From: Draconibacterium sp. | GTDB lineage: Bacteria; Bacteroidota; Bacteroidia; Bacteroidales; Prolixibacteraceae | Assembly: GCA_016705335.1 (NCBI GenBank) | Contig: JADIYN010000023.1 | Span: 12,792-76,791, forward strand | DNA: 64,000 bases | Direction: 5' to 3' | Part shown: piece after piece, positions 47,671-56,093 of the stretch | Layout of the letters: the number at the start of each line of letters is the position of its first letter | Position numbering within the stretch: position 1 is the first letter of the stretch | Translations under genes and position numbers: made by a program | Notes under the pieces: model-generated | What the model saw: the letters and a program-made list of their open reading frames with translations, nothing else | Told to the model about the DNA's origin: nothing | The model's database searches: none

Positions 47671-49720
47671 CTAATAAACCGCAGGCATTTCGGGACCATT
47701 ATAAGGAGCTGCTCCAAAATGCAAACCAGGTCTTTTAGGAACCGAAACGAGATTGGGATCGTTGGTTTCTATTTCACACTTTGTTCCAATTCACAATCGT
47801 TGCCTGTTAAAGCGCAGTAAGTAAAGTTAAACCAGGGCAAGTGGTCTGCCCGTTTTACTTCCCATGTACGTTCGAGGCTGCGCAGGTAAACCGACCGCAA
47901 AACCGGATCTTTTGCATAACGCAGCAAAGTATAATACGCCATAAAAGCCAGGTCGTCATCCCACGGCGTAATAGTTTCCGGCGGAAAAGTGTTTTTCTGG
48001 CGAAGTGTATTTGCAGGATATCCCCATTTCACCAGTTGCTGATAGCCATCTTTGAATTTTTGTTCGTCAGTTGCGGCAATGGCGGCTTCCATATATGATA
48101 ACGCTTCCAATCCATTTAATCCGCGGTCCATATAACCGTAAGGACGAAGCAAATACTCAGGATTCCAGCGTGCCCAGCGTGTGGGTTTTCCATCCAAATC
48201 GTACATTGTCCAGCCACAATCGATAATGTACGAAGCCATTTTTCGCAAATGTTCGCGTGCAACTTCTTTCTCTATTCCTTCAGCAACAAGGTCGAGGAAC
48301 AAGGAAATGGCATAAAAATGAGAAGTTACCTCATCGCTTGAAGTATCGCCTTTCCAAAACCATTTGCCATCAGGCGTTGGATACCACTTTGCCGGTAATC
48401 CGCCCGAACCCTGTTTTCCGCGTTCATCTTTGTCACCTGTTGCCGACCATATTGAACGTGCTATATATCCTTTATGTTCTGTTATTTTATTCAGCCAAAT
48501 CATTGCCTTAAATGATTCAACTGCCGCTGCCCTGTCAGCTGGATTTCCGGTAACTTTATACTTGTAACACATTGCTGCAAGGTATGGCGCAGTGTGACCG
48601 CCATCATTGTCGCTCACTTCACGCACCCATTCGCCATCTTTCAGGTATAAAAGATGAAAAAAACCAAACCTTTTATGCCCCCATTCTTCAATGTGTCTTT
48701 CAAAATATGCCGACTTTTTTAGAAGTGTAAAAGGTTCGTATTTAATGATACCGATTCCTGAGTTTGTTGCGACATAAATAACGTTTTTACCAACAGCAAT
48801 ATCATTTACCTTTTGATCTGGAAGCCACATTCCCTCACCAAAATACTGAAATTCATTTCCAACTTTGCGAACCGCACCTCGTGAAGTACCAATCCATAAA
48901 TCGTTGTCGAAACCTTTTTTAAGACAGGTAATTTCTTCCACAGGAAGTCCATCGGAACCTTTGATACTTTTCAGGGAAGCACCACGCAGTTCTGCCAAAC
49001 CACGATCTGTGCCAATGTAAAGCCGGTTTCCGAAACTGAGTAAGTCGGTTGTATTGCGTGATGGCAGATTTCCCCAGTCAATAAAATCCTGGTTTACTGT
49101 AAGCCCGTCAAACAACACCAATTGTCCGGGCCGAAGCACATATAAAGTTCCGCTGTATGATTCAATTTGAGTAATTGGCCCAAGTTCAACCGGATCGGCA
49201 TGAAGTTGCGAACCGTCTTCCATTATCATTGTAATATCGCTACCATAATACCCACCTACAAATTTTGTTAAAACAAATTTTTCGCCATCGAACTTAAAAA
49301 TCTCATCACGGGTAACTGCGTGCAATTTGCCTGCATGCATGCATAAATCAACATATTTTCGATTATCGGTTTTGTTCCATTTCCCGTTTTTGTAGCGAAA
49401 TAAACCATCAGATGCTATTGCCCAAATTTCGTTGTTTTCGCATTTCAAGACGCTAATATTTGCGGGTGCTGAAATTTCCTGTTTCAGGGTTTCATTTTCA
49501 ACCCGAAAAAGCTGATTACCAACAAGCACAAAGCAAATACCATCGGTTTCAACAATTGAAGTAACAGGTTTGTCAGTTGCGATTTTAACTGAAACTTCCT
49601 GAAGATAAACATCATCGTTTTGTGGTTTCCAGCTTCTATCAACTGAATTGCCTGTATTTTGAGCTGAGATGAGTCCTAAAAAGAGTTCAACACAAATGTT
49701 AAAGTAAATATTTTTCGCAT
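47671..49720 (-). CDS. Secreted propeller protein with C-terminal alpha-alpha toroid, frameshifted at both ends
   Basis: The central frame holds nearly all of a protein of about 683 residues. An ATG at 49720 starts MRKIFTLTFVLNSFLGLISAQ once one T is added in the sense five-T run (49678-49682); at the other end one A at 47780-47782 lets the frame continue KCEIETNDPNLVSVPKRPG to a stop at 47671. Residues about 45-330 form a beta propeller of two-component-regulator type (NRLYIGTDRGLAELRG, NDLWIGTSRGAVRK, NVIYVATNSGIGII). Residues about 350-660 are helical with an alpha-alpha barrel look (DNDGGHTAPYLAAMCYKYKV, GDTSSDEVTSHFYAISLFLD, RWARWNPEYLLRPYGYMDRG). No family is recognised for the whole. 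It is the first gene of the glycan operon. Confidence 0.75.
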
Positions 49721-50295
49721 AATCCAATTTTAGTTTTCCAAAGTTGATATTTCTTAAAAGCCTTTTGCAAAAACGGTTTAGCAAAGTTCCGAATAAAAGA
49801 ACTTATACAAAGAAAACCGCTTTCGATACCAATCGCTTCGGTTATTTTATTCAAAAGATAAAGTATATTAACAGTAAACCATTTCAATTTTTGGAAAAGT
49901 TCTGTTTTAGGACAAAAATTAAGTAGGATTTTTAGTCGAAAATAAAGGTTACTACAAAAGTAACGAATGTGGTAAATTGCTACATTGCATGTTCAAAAAT
50001 CAAACGCAGTTGAAACAAAAATTTCATCTATGATACTGAAATTGATATGTAAATTTTTCCTGGCAAACGGGACTCCAAGTGGTCGGGTTGAAACAGTAAA
50101 TTATAAGAGAATTGAAACAATTGGATTAAGATGAAAATCATTTTCAACAGAATAAAAGAACTTTGCGAGTGTACTTTTGAATCAGCTCTTCCACTTAAAT
50201 TTATTTCAAAATGCAACAGAAAGTTCAATTTTTGAAATTATTGCCTAAAGTTTCTTATTTCTGACTATTAAAAACAATAAAAATCAATAAGCAAA
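49721..50295. other. AT-rich divergent intergenic region, no gene seen
   Basis: The 575-bp spacer separates the minus-strand glycan operon from the plus-strand SASA esterase and must hold both promoters. No exact TAnnTTTG box with a matching TTG was found on either strand, and the open frames inside (up to 66 codons) lack any recognisable feature. The stretch 50160-50230 hints at a short direct repeat only. Confidence 0.35.
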
Positions 50296-51188
50296 ATGAA
50301 AATCAAATTAGTTTTCCTTTTTCTGATTGCCTTTGCAGTCACAGTTTCGGCAAAAAATACAAAGTGTTTTACCTTGGTGGCCAATCGAATATGGATGGAT
50401 TTGGATACAATAATCAACTTCCGGAAGAGCTAAATAAACCTGTTGACGGGGTTTATATTTTCCATGGCAACTCAACACGCGACAGTTTTGAGTTGGGTGG
50501 ACAAGGAGTTTGGGATGTTTTAAAACCCGGTCACGGCACGGGCCACACTTCAACTTTCGAAAAAAACTTCCTTTCCGACAGGTTTGGTGTTGAAATTACT
50601 TTTGCCCGCGAAATGAAAAAAATGTTCCCCAACGAAAATATTGCAATTATTAAATACAGTCGCGGTGGAACTTCCATTCATATTGATGCTGCCGGTCCTT
50701 TTGGTTGCTGGGACCCTGATTTTACCACAGGCAGCGGAAACAACCAGTACGACCATTTTCTGGCTACATTAAACAATGCCTTTTCGGTTAAAGATATTGA
50801 CAATGATGGTGAAACTGATGAATTGATACCTGCCGGTATTTTATGGATGCAGGGCGAAAGTGACGCCAATACACCAGAAATTGCCAATCTTTATTTTGCC
50901 AATCTGAAACGCCTGGTTGATTTAATGCGTGCAGCTTTGCTTACCGATGATTTGCCGGTTGTAATTGGGAGGATTTCGGATTCGGGAAATGATGCCGATG
51001 GAAAAGTGTGGGATTTTGGGAATGTTGTTCGCTGGCAGCAGGCAAAATTTGTGAATCAGGATGGAAATGCTGCGCTAATAACCACGACTGACAATTACAA
51101 ATATTCAGATAAATGGCACTATGATACAGAAGGTTATATTGATTTTGGAAAACAATTCGCAATAGAAATGCAGAAATTAATGAAGTAA
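50296..51188 (+). CDS. Secreted sialate O-acetylesterase-like (SASA domain) carbohydrate esterase, frame broken at 50352-50357
   Basis: An ATG at 50296 begins a signal peptide (MKIKLVFLFLIAFAVTVSA). Adding one A to the six-A run continues KKYKVFYLGGQSNMDGFGYN and joins the 274-residue main frame, for a total of about 297 residues. The SGNH-hydrolase motifs are present: nucleophile Ser in GGQSNMDG, the later WMQGESDANT block and the catalytic His in SDKWHYDTEGYIDFG. SASA-domain enzymes remove acetyl or other ester groups from carbohydrates. It is divergent from the glycan operon and would complement its sialidase-like and DUF4838 enzymes if the glycan is acetylated. An Asp/Gly-rich loop (KDIDNDGETDEL) may bind calcium. 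Confidence 0.85.
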
Positions 51189-51365
51189 AATTAAATACAG
51201 GTCGTCAACATTTAAGCAAAAAACCGACGCAACCTTTTTATATCAATTATCATCTAAAGTTTGTAAACAAATGTAAAACTGATTGTATGTGTTTTTTATA
51301 TCTTGCATCAAATCAAAACAATCATTAGTTCAGATTTATAATAACCAAAAATTAACTACCGCACC

Positions 51366-53504
51366 ATGAAAACAACTTTACTTTTTACAGTCTTGTTTTT
51401 TAGTATCACAAGTGTTTTTGGAAATTTTGGCCTGCGGGTTGGCGACCCCCGAAATACGTGGGAAACCTACCAGGGAACCATTGAAAGTGCCAGTTTAACC
51501 GTTGCCCCAAAAGGACTTTTTATGGAGTACGGTTTAATCCTTGAATTTTCATCGAAAGGCACAAAATGGACAAATGTAAAAGACACACTCGAAGTAACCT
51601 TAAACTTTGATTTACCTGAAAATGCAATGATTACAGATTCGTGGTTGTGGCTTGGCGAGGACACCATAAAAGCCGTAATCCTCGACCGCTGGACAGCATC
51701 ATCAATTTATGAAAGCATTGTAAACCGCAGGCGCGACCCATCGGTGCTTTATAAACAATCGGCTACACAATATGAGTTGCGAGTTTTTCCGATGGCAGGC
51801 AGCGAAACCCGGAAAGTAAAAATTACCTACCTGGTTCCGGTTTCCTGGAACAAAACAAATATTTCGTCGGAATTGCCAATTTCAATTCTGAAAACCTCGG
51901 ATACATTACCTTCAGAATTAACCGTTTACACCTGGGAAAACGAACAATGGAAAAACCCCTTGATTACAAACGATGAAAACCTTCAGTTTAAAAATATTAC
52001 AGATGTAAATTACGGCGAATGTAAATCAGTGGAAATACCATCATCAAAATTCAGCAGTAACCTGAAAATAGCATTTGATACACCGCTTACAAATGGCGTG
52101 TACTTTTCAAAATTCAGTGTTGCTGACGAAGGTTATTATCAATTAGCTTTATCGCCTGCGAGTTTTTTGAATTCAACTGCAACAAAAAAAGTGGCAGTAC
52201 TTGTTGATTTTGAAGCATCGAATACTGAACTAAAAAACACTGAAATTTTGGATATTTTAAAAGAAGAGATGCAAAATAATTTGAGTTCTAACGATTCATT
52301 CAACCTCTTTTTTTCGAACCTGAATATTTTACGCCACAGTGAAAAATGGGTTCAGGCTACAAATGAAAACATTGAATCGGCATTTCAAATCCTAAACAAC
52401 GACTTGAGCGATTACAGTAATTTGGCAGCTCTACTAGCCAACGGAATCGAATTTATAAATGAAAATGGAAATGACGGGAAGATTTTGTTAGTCTCAAATT
52501 CGAGCCAGTATTATGATTACCAGGTTGCAAACAAACTAATTGATGATCTTTTAGAGATGATGACAATAAAAATTCCGATTCACATAACCGATTATCAAAC
52601 ACTGAATTACAGGTATTATTATACCGACCAGTTTCAATATTACGGTAACAGTTATTTTTATGCAAACCTGGCAAAACTTACTGCCGGTTCATACCAAAGT
52701 CTGGAAAACGGAAAGTCGGTTTCAGAGCTTTTTGGTTCAGCATTTAAATATTTACAGGGGTCGATTAATTCATTCGACTTTCATAACACAACCCAAAACG
52801 GATTTTGCTTTAGTCGCTATTATTTAAACAAAGACGAAAATGTTGCTTATCTGAATGAAATGATTCTGCAGGTGGGAAAATTCAAAGGTTCAATGCCTTT
52901 CGAAATTGATTTTTCGGGTGAATACAACAACGAAATTTTCTCGGAAAAAATTGAAATTGCAGAAAATCAGGCATTGGAAAATATTTCTGTAATCAAAAAA
53001 ATATGGGCAGGCACTTTTATTAAATCAATGGAAAAAGATTATTCTTCGAATGATATTGTTGCAGAAATTATTGACGAAAGCATAAAAAACAGAATCCTGT
53101 CATTGTACACTTCATTCCTTTGTTTGGAAGATACAAGCAAATGGTGCCTTACTTGTTTGCCCAATGAATTTAGAAATGACTGGACAGATGGGCCAATAAT
53201 GGTAGGCATTGATAATCCGGGAGTATTGGCTGATACAGTTTCAGTTTATCCAAACCCATTTAAAGAGAATTTAAATATCGAAGTTCAAATAAATGAATTA
53301 AGCGAACTAAAAGATTTATCGGTTTACGACTTAAAAGGATCTTTGATTTACAAATTCGATAAAAACACAATTAATTCGGGAAGTAGGAAAACGATTTTCT
53401 GGAACGGGCAAACTCAAAACGGTACCGTATTAAAACCGGGAGTTTATCTGCTCGTTTTCAAAACGGCAAAAACCAGCAAAACGATAAAAATTGTGAAACA
53501 ATAG
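51366..53504 (+). CDS. Secreted VIT-domain protein with T9SS sorting domain
   Basis: The 712-residue protein starts with a signal peptide (MKTTLLFTVLFFSITSVFG). A vault/inter-alpha-trypsin (VIT) domain follows at about 30-160 (TLNFDLPENAMITDSWLWLG, ILDRWTASSIYESIVNRRRD, YELRVFPMAGSETRKVKITY). The central region around 255-420 resembles a von Willebrand A fold (KKVAVLVDFEASNTE) but lacks a clear DxSxS metal site. The C-terminal 80 residues are a type A sorting domain (VSVYPNPFKENLNIEV to GVYLLVFKTAK), marking export by the type IX system and surface attachment or release. A role in adhesion or protein binding is inferred from family. It stands alone on the plus strand with a terminator after it. 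Confidence 0.88.
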   Translation: MKTTLLFTVLFFSITSVFGNFGLRVGDPRNTWETYQGTIESASLTVAPKGLFMEYGLILEFSSKGTKWTNVKDTLEVTLNFDLPENAMITDSWLWLGEDTIKAVILDRWTASSIYESIVNRRRDPSVLYKQSATQYELRVFPMAGSETRKVKITYLVPVSWNKTNISSELPISILKTSDTLPSELTVYTWENEQWKNPLITNDENLQFKNITDVNYGECKSVEIPSSKFSSNLKIAFDTPLTNGVYFSKFSVADEGYYQLALSPASFLNSTATKKVAVLVDFEASNTELKNTEILDILKEEMQNNLSSNDSFNLFFSNLNILRHSEKWVQATNENIESAFQILNNDLSDYSNLAALLANGIEFINENGNDGKILLVSNSSQYYDYQVANKLIDDLLEMMTIKIPIHITDYQTLNYRYYYTDQFQYYGNSYFYANLAKLTAGSYQSLENGKSVSELFGSAFKYLQGSINSFDFHNTTQNGFCFSRYYLNKDENVAYLNEMILQVGKFKGSMPFEIDFSGEYNNEIFSEKIEIAENQALENISVIKKIWAGTFIKSMEKDYSSNDIVAEIIDESIKNRILSLYTSFLCLEDTSKWCLTCLPNEFRNDWTDGPIMVGIDNPGVLADTVSVYPNPFKENLNIEVQINELSELKDLSVYDLKGSLIYKFDKNTINSGSRKTIFWNGQTQNGTVLKPGVYLLVFKTAKTSKTIKIVKQ

Positions 53505-53517
53505 GATATTTAGACTG

Positions 53518-53552
53518 AAGTGAGGGTTTCACCCAAAGTGAAGCCCTCACTT
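53518..53552. terminator. Bidirectional terminator
   Basis: AAGTGAGGGTTTCAC and GTGAAGCCCTCACTT form a 15-bp stem with one G-U wobble between the convergent VIT-protein and araB genes. The T tract is short, so termination may be partial. Confidence 0.7.
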
Positions 53553-53563
53553 ACCATTACAAA

Positions 53564-55225
53564 CTAAAAGTCAAATTCCACAAACTGCCCCAACTTTTTA
53601 TATTGCTCGTAAAGCGCTTTGTATTTTTCAACATTTTCAGGAATCGGGTGATATTCAGTTTCAATACCGCCGCCCATTTTTTTCTGTGCTTCTGCTGTAT
53701 TTTTGTAAACACCCGCAACCACAGCCGCAGCCATTGCCGAACCCAGCGCACAAGCCTGTTCTGAGCGGGCCACCTTTATTGGCATATTCAAAACATCGGC
53801 AACAATTTGCATTACCAACGGAGATTTTTTGGCAACAGCTCCAAGTGCAATCACTCCATCGATACGCACACCCTCTGCAATAAATCTGTCGTTTATTGCT
53901 TTTGAACCAAATGCAGTTGCTTCAACAAGTGCCCGGAAAATACGTGGTGCATCGGAACCCAGACTCAATCCTGCAATTGCGCCTTTCAAAGCCTGATTGG
54001 CATCAGGTGTGCGGCGGCCATTCATCCAGTCGAGTGCTACAATCCCACTTTCAGCAATTGGAATTTTTGCTGCTTCCTCACTTAGTTTGGCAATTATTTT
54101 ATCCGAAGTTTCATCGATTAATTTTTGTTTTGTGGCGTCATCTACCAGTATTGTTTCAGCCAGAATATTTTGTAATGGCCATTCCAGAACCTGTTTAAAC
54201 CATGCGTAAATATCTCCAAAAGCCGACTGTCCTGCTTCCAAACCCATCATTCCCGGAATAATTGAACCATCCACCTGTCCGCAGATTCCGTTAACCAGCT
54301 TGTCGCCAACCTCTTCCATTGGTACAATCAACATGTCGCAGGTTGAAGTTCCCATTACTTTTGAAAGATAATAAGGCTCAATTTCGGCACCTACTGCGCC
54401 CAAATGTGCGTCGAAAGCGCCAACTCCCACAACCACATTTGTTGAGAGACCTAGTTTTTCGGCCCATTCAGGAGTTAATTTCCCAGCTGAAATGTCGCAT
54501 GTAAAAGTTTCTTTGTATAAACGGTCGCGTAATCCACTTAGCAGCGGGTCAAGTTTTACAAGGAAATCTTCAGAAGGCAAACCGTTAAAAGCTTCGTGCC
54601 ACATGGCTTTGTGCCCGGCAGCACAGCGACTTCTTTTCAACGTTTTCGGATTTGTGTTTCCTGTTAAAATTGCCGGAATCCAGTCGCAATGTTCAACCCA
54701 TGAATAAGCAGCGCGGTAAACTCCTGCATCCTCGCGGATAACGTGTAAAAGTTTCGCCCAGAACCATTCCGAAGAATAGATTCCGCCCTCGAATTTGGTA
54801 AAATCAATTTTCCAGTTTTTGGCCAGTTGATTGATTTCTTCTGCTTCTTTTACTGCAGTGTGGTCTTTCCAAAGCACAAACATTGCATTTGGATTTTCTT
54901 CGAACCCGGGAGTTAATGAAAGTGGAGTTCCTTTTTCGTCAACAGCAATTGGTGTTGAGCCGGTTGTATCAACAGAAATTCCAACAACATTTTCTGCAAC
55001 ACCTGCAGGTGCTTGCTTCAAAGCTTCAACAATTGTGTATTCCAACCCTTCGAGGTAATCTTTTGGGTGCTGGCGAAACCGGTTTTTAGCGGCATCGCAA
55101 TACATTTGCTTTTTCCAGCGCGGATAGTTAAAAACTGCACTGGCAACTTCTTCTCCCGTTTCAACATTCACGATTAACGACCGTACTGAATCCGAACCGT
55201 AATCTAAACCGATAGTGTATTTCAT
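53564..55225 (-). CDS. araB: Ribulokinase
   Basis: The 553-residue FGGY kinase phosphorylates L-ribulose in arabinose use. Residues 1-20 (YTIGLDYGSDSVRSLIVNV) form the first phosphate-binding motif, YPRWKKQMYCDAAKNRFRQH is characteristic of AraB, and VVGVGAFDAHLGAVGAE and GVIALGAVAKKSPLVMQIVAD are the two later sugar-kinase signatures. Length matches AraB rather than xylulokinase (about 500). The gene lies 89 bp downstream of araD on the same strand. AraA, the isomerase, is not in this window. The spacer to araD consists of short degenerate direct repeats. Confidence 0.93.
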   Translation of the reverse strand: MKYTIGLDYGSDSVRSLIVNVETGEEVASAVFNYPRWKKQMYCDAAKNRFRQHPKDYLEGLEYTIVEALKQAPAGVAENVVGISVDTTGSTPIAVDEKGTPLSLTPGFEENPNAMFVLWKDHTAVKEAEEINQLAKNWKIDFTKFEGGIYSSEWFWAKLLHVIREDAGVYRAAYSWVEHCDWIPAILTGNTNPKTLKRSRCAAGHKAMWHEAFNGLPSEDFLVKLDPLLSGLRDRLYKETFTCDISAGKLTPEWAEKLGLSTNVVVGVGAFDAHLGAVGAEIEPYYLSKVMGTSTCDMLIVPMEEVGDKLVNGICGQVDGSIIPGMMGLEAGQSAFGDIYAWFKQVLEWPLQNILAETILVDDATKQKLIDETSDKIIAKLSEEAAKIPIAESGIVALDWMNGRRTPDANQALKGAIAGLSLGSDAPRIFRALVEATAFGSKAINDRFIAEGVRIDGVIALGAVAKKSPLVMQIVADVLNMPIKVARSEQACALGSAMAAAVVAGVYKNTAEAQKKMGGGIETEYHPIPENVEKYKALYEQYKKLGQFVEFDF

Positions 55226-55234
55226 GTGATTTAT

Positions 55235-55314
55235 TAATTATTATTGATTAATTGATACTTGATGCTGGATATTTGATTCTGGATACTTGATATTCTGAAT
55301 TCTGAACTCTGAAC
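55235..55314. repeat. Degenerate direct repeats between araD and araB
   Basis: The spacer is composed of imperfect units such as TTGATACTTGATGCTGGATA, GGATACTTGATATTCTG and GAATTCTGAACTCTGAACTC. The repeats are 7 to 14 bp and not conserved enough to be CRISPR. They look like slippage-derived sequence. Confidence 0.55.
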
Positions 55315-56001
55315 TCATTTCTGACCGTAATAAGCATTTTCCCCATGTTTTCGCAGAAAATGTTTGTCAAGTAATGACTGGTCCATTGTTGTTTCTGGAT
55401 TGAGTTGCAAAGAACGAAATGTCATTTTAGCCACTTCTTCCATTACAACTGCATTATGAACAGCATCATTTGCATCTTTTCCCCACGAAAACGGACCGTG
55501 GCTATTTACAAGAACACCGGGAATCTGGTCGGGATTTAATCCATTAAAGCGCTCAACAATTACATTTCCCGTTTCGAGTTCATATTCGCCCTTTATTTCG
55601 GCAGTTGTCATTTTTCGTGTGCAGGGAATTTCGCCATAAAAATAGTCGGCATGTGTAGTTCCGATTGCCGGAATTCCTTTGCCTGCCTGTGCCCATGAAG
55701 TTGCCCATTCAGAATGCGTATGTACAACACCACCAATATTTTCAAAGTTTCGGTACAAAACCAAATGTGTTGCAGTATCGCTCGATGGTTTAAAATTGCC
55801 TTCAACAATTTCTCCTTTGAGATTCAACACAACCATATCAGAGGCTGTCATTTTTTCGTATGAAACGCCGCTGGGTTTTATAACTACCAGTCCTTTTTCA
55901 CGGTCAATTGCACTCACATTTCCCCATGTAAAAATTACAAGGCCATGTTTAACCAGGTCAAGATTTGCCTGAAATACTTGTTGTTTTAATTGTTCTAACA
56001 T
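55315..56001 (-). CDS. araD: L-ribulose-5-phosphate 4-epimerase
   Basis: From the ATG at 56001 (MLEQLKQQVFQANLDLVKHG) the class II aldolase-type protein has 228 residues; the frame is open nine codons further up but this start fits the family. Key blocks are TWGNVSAIDREKGLVVIKPSG, SSDTATHLVLYR, and the zinc ligands in VVHTHSEWATSW (two His) and VNSHGPFSWG (third His). The catalytic segment GTTHADYFYGEIPCTR is also present. It converts L-ribulose 5-phosphate to D-xylulose 5-phosphate. It lies between GH97 and araB on the same strand, suggesting an arabinose-type operon that lacks araA here. Confidence 0.93.
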   Translation of the reverse strand: MLEQLKQQVFQANLDLVKHGLVIFTWGNVSAIDREKGLVVIKPSGVSYEKMTASDMVVLNLKGEIVEGNFKPSSDTATHLVLYRNFENIGGVVHTHSEWATSWAQAGKGIPAIGTTHADYFYGEIPCTRKMTTAEIKGEYELETGNVIVERFNGLNPDQIPGVLVNSHGPFSWGKDANDAVHNAVVMEEVAKMTFRSLQLNPETTMDQSLLDKHFLRKHGENAYYGQK

Positions 56002-56014
56002 ACTTATAGTTTCG

Positions 56015-56040
56015 AGTTCAAAGTTCAAAGTTCAAAGTTT
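56015..56040. repeat. Tandem AAGTTC repeats upstream of araD
   Basis: Three to four AGTTCAA units in a row lie between the GH97 and araD genes, 14 bp upstream of the araD start. They are probably slippage products and could affect expression of araD if copy number varies. Confidence 0.55.
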
Positions 56041-56093
56041 TGAATTACACTTTGTATTTTTATAAATTTTCGCATTTTCGCATTCACACACTA

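Noticed and set aside
55226..55314. Possible CRISPR-like array
   Set aside because: Repeat units are short, degenerate and adjacent with no unique spacers; no cas genes are present in the window.
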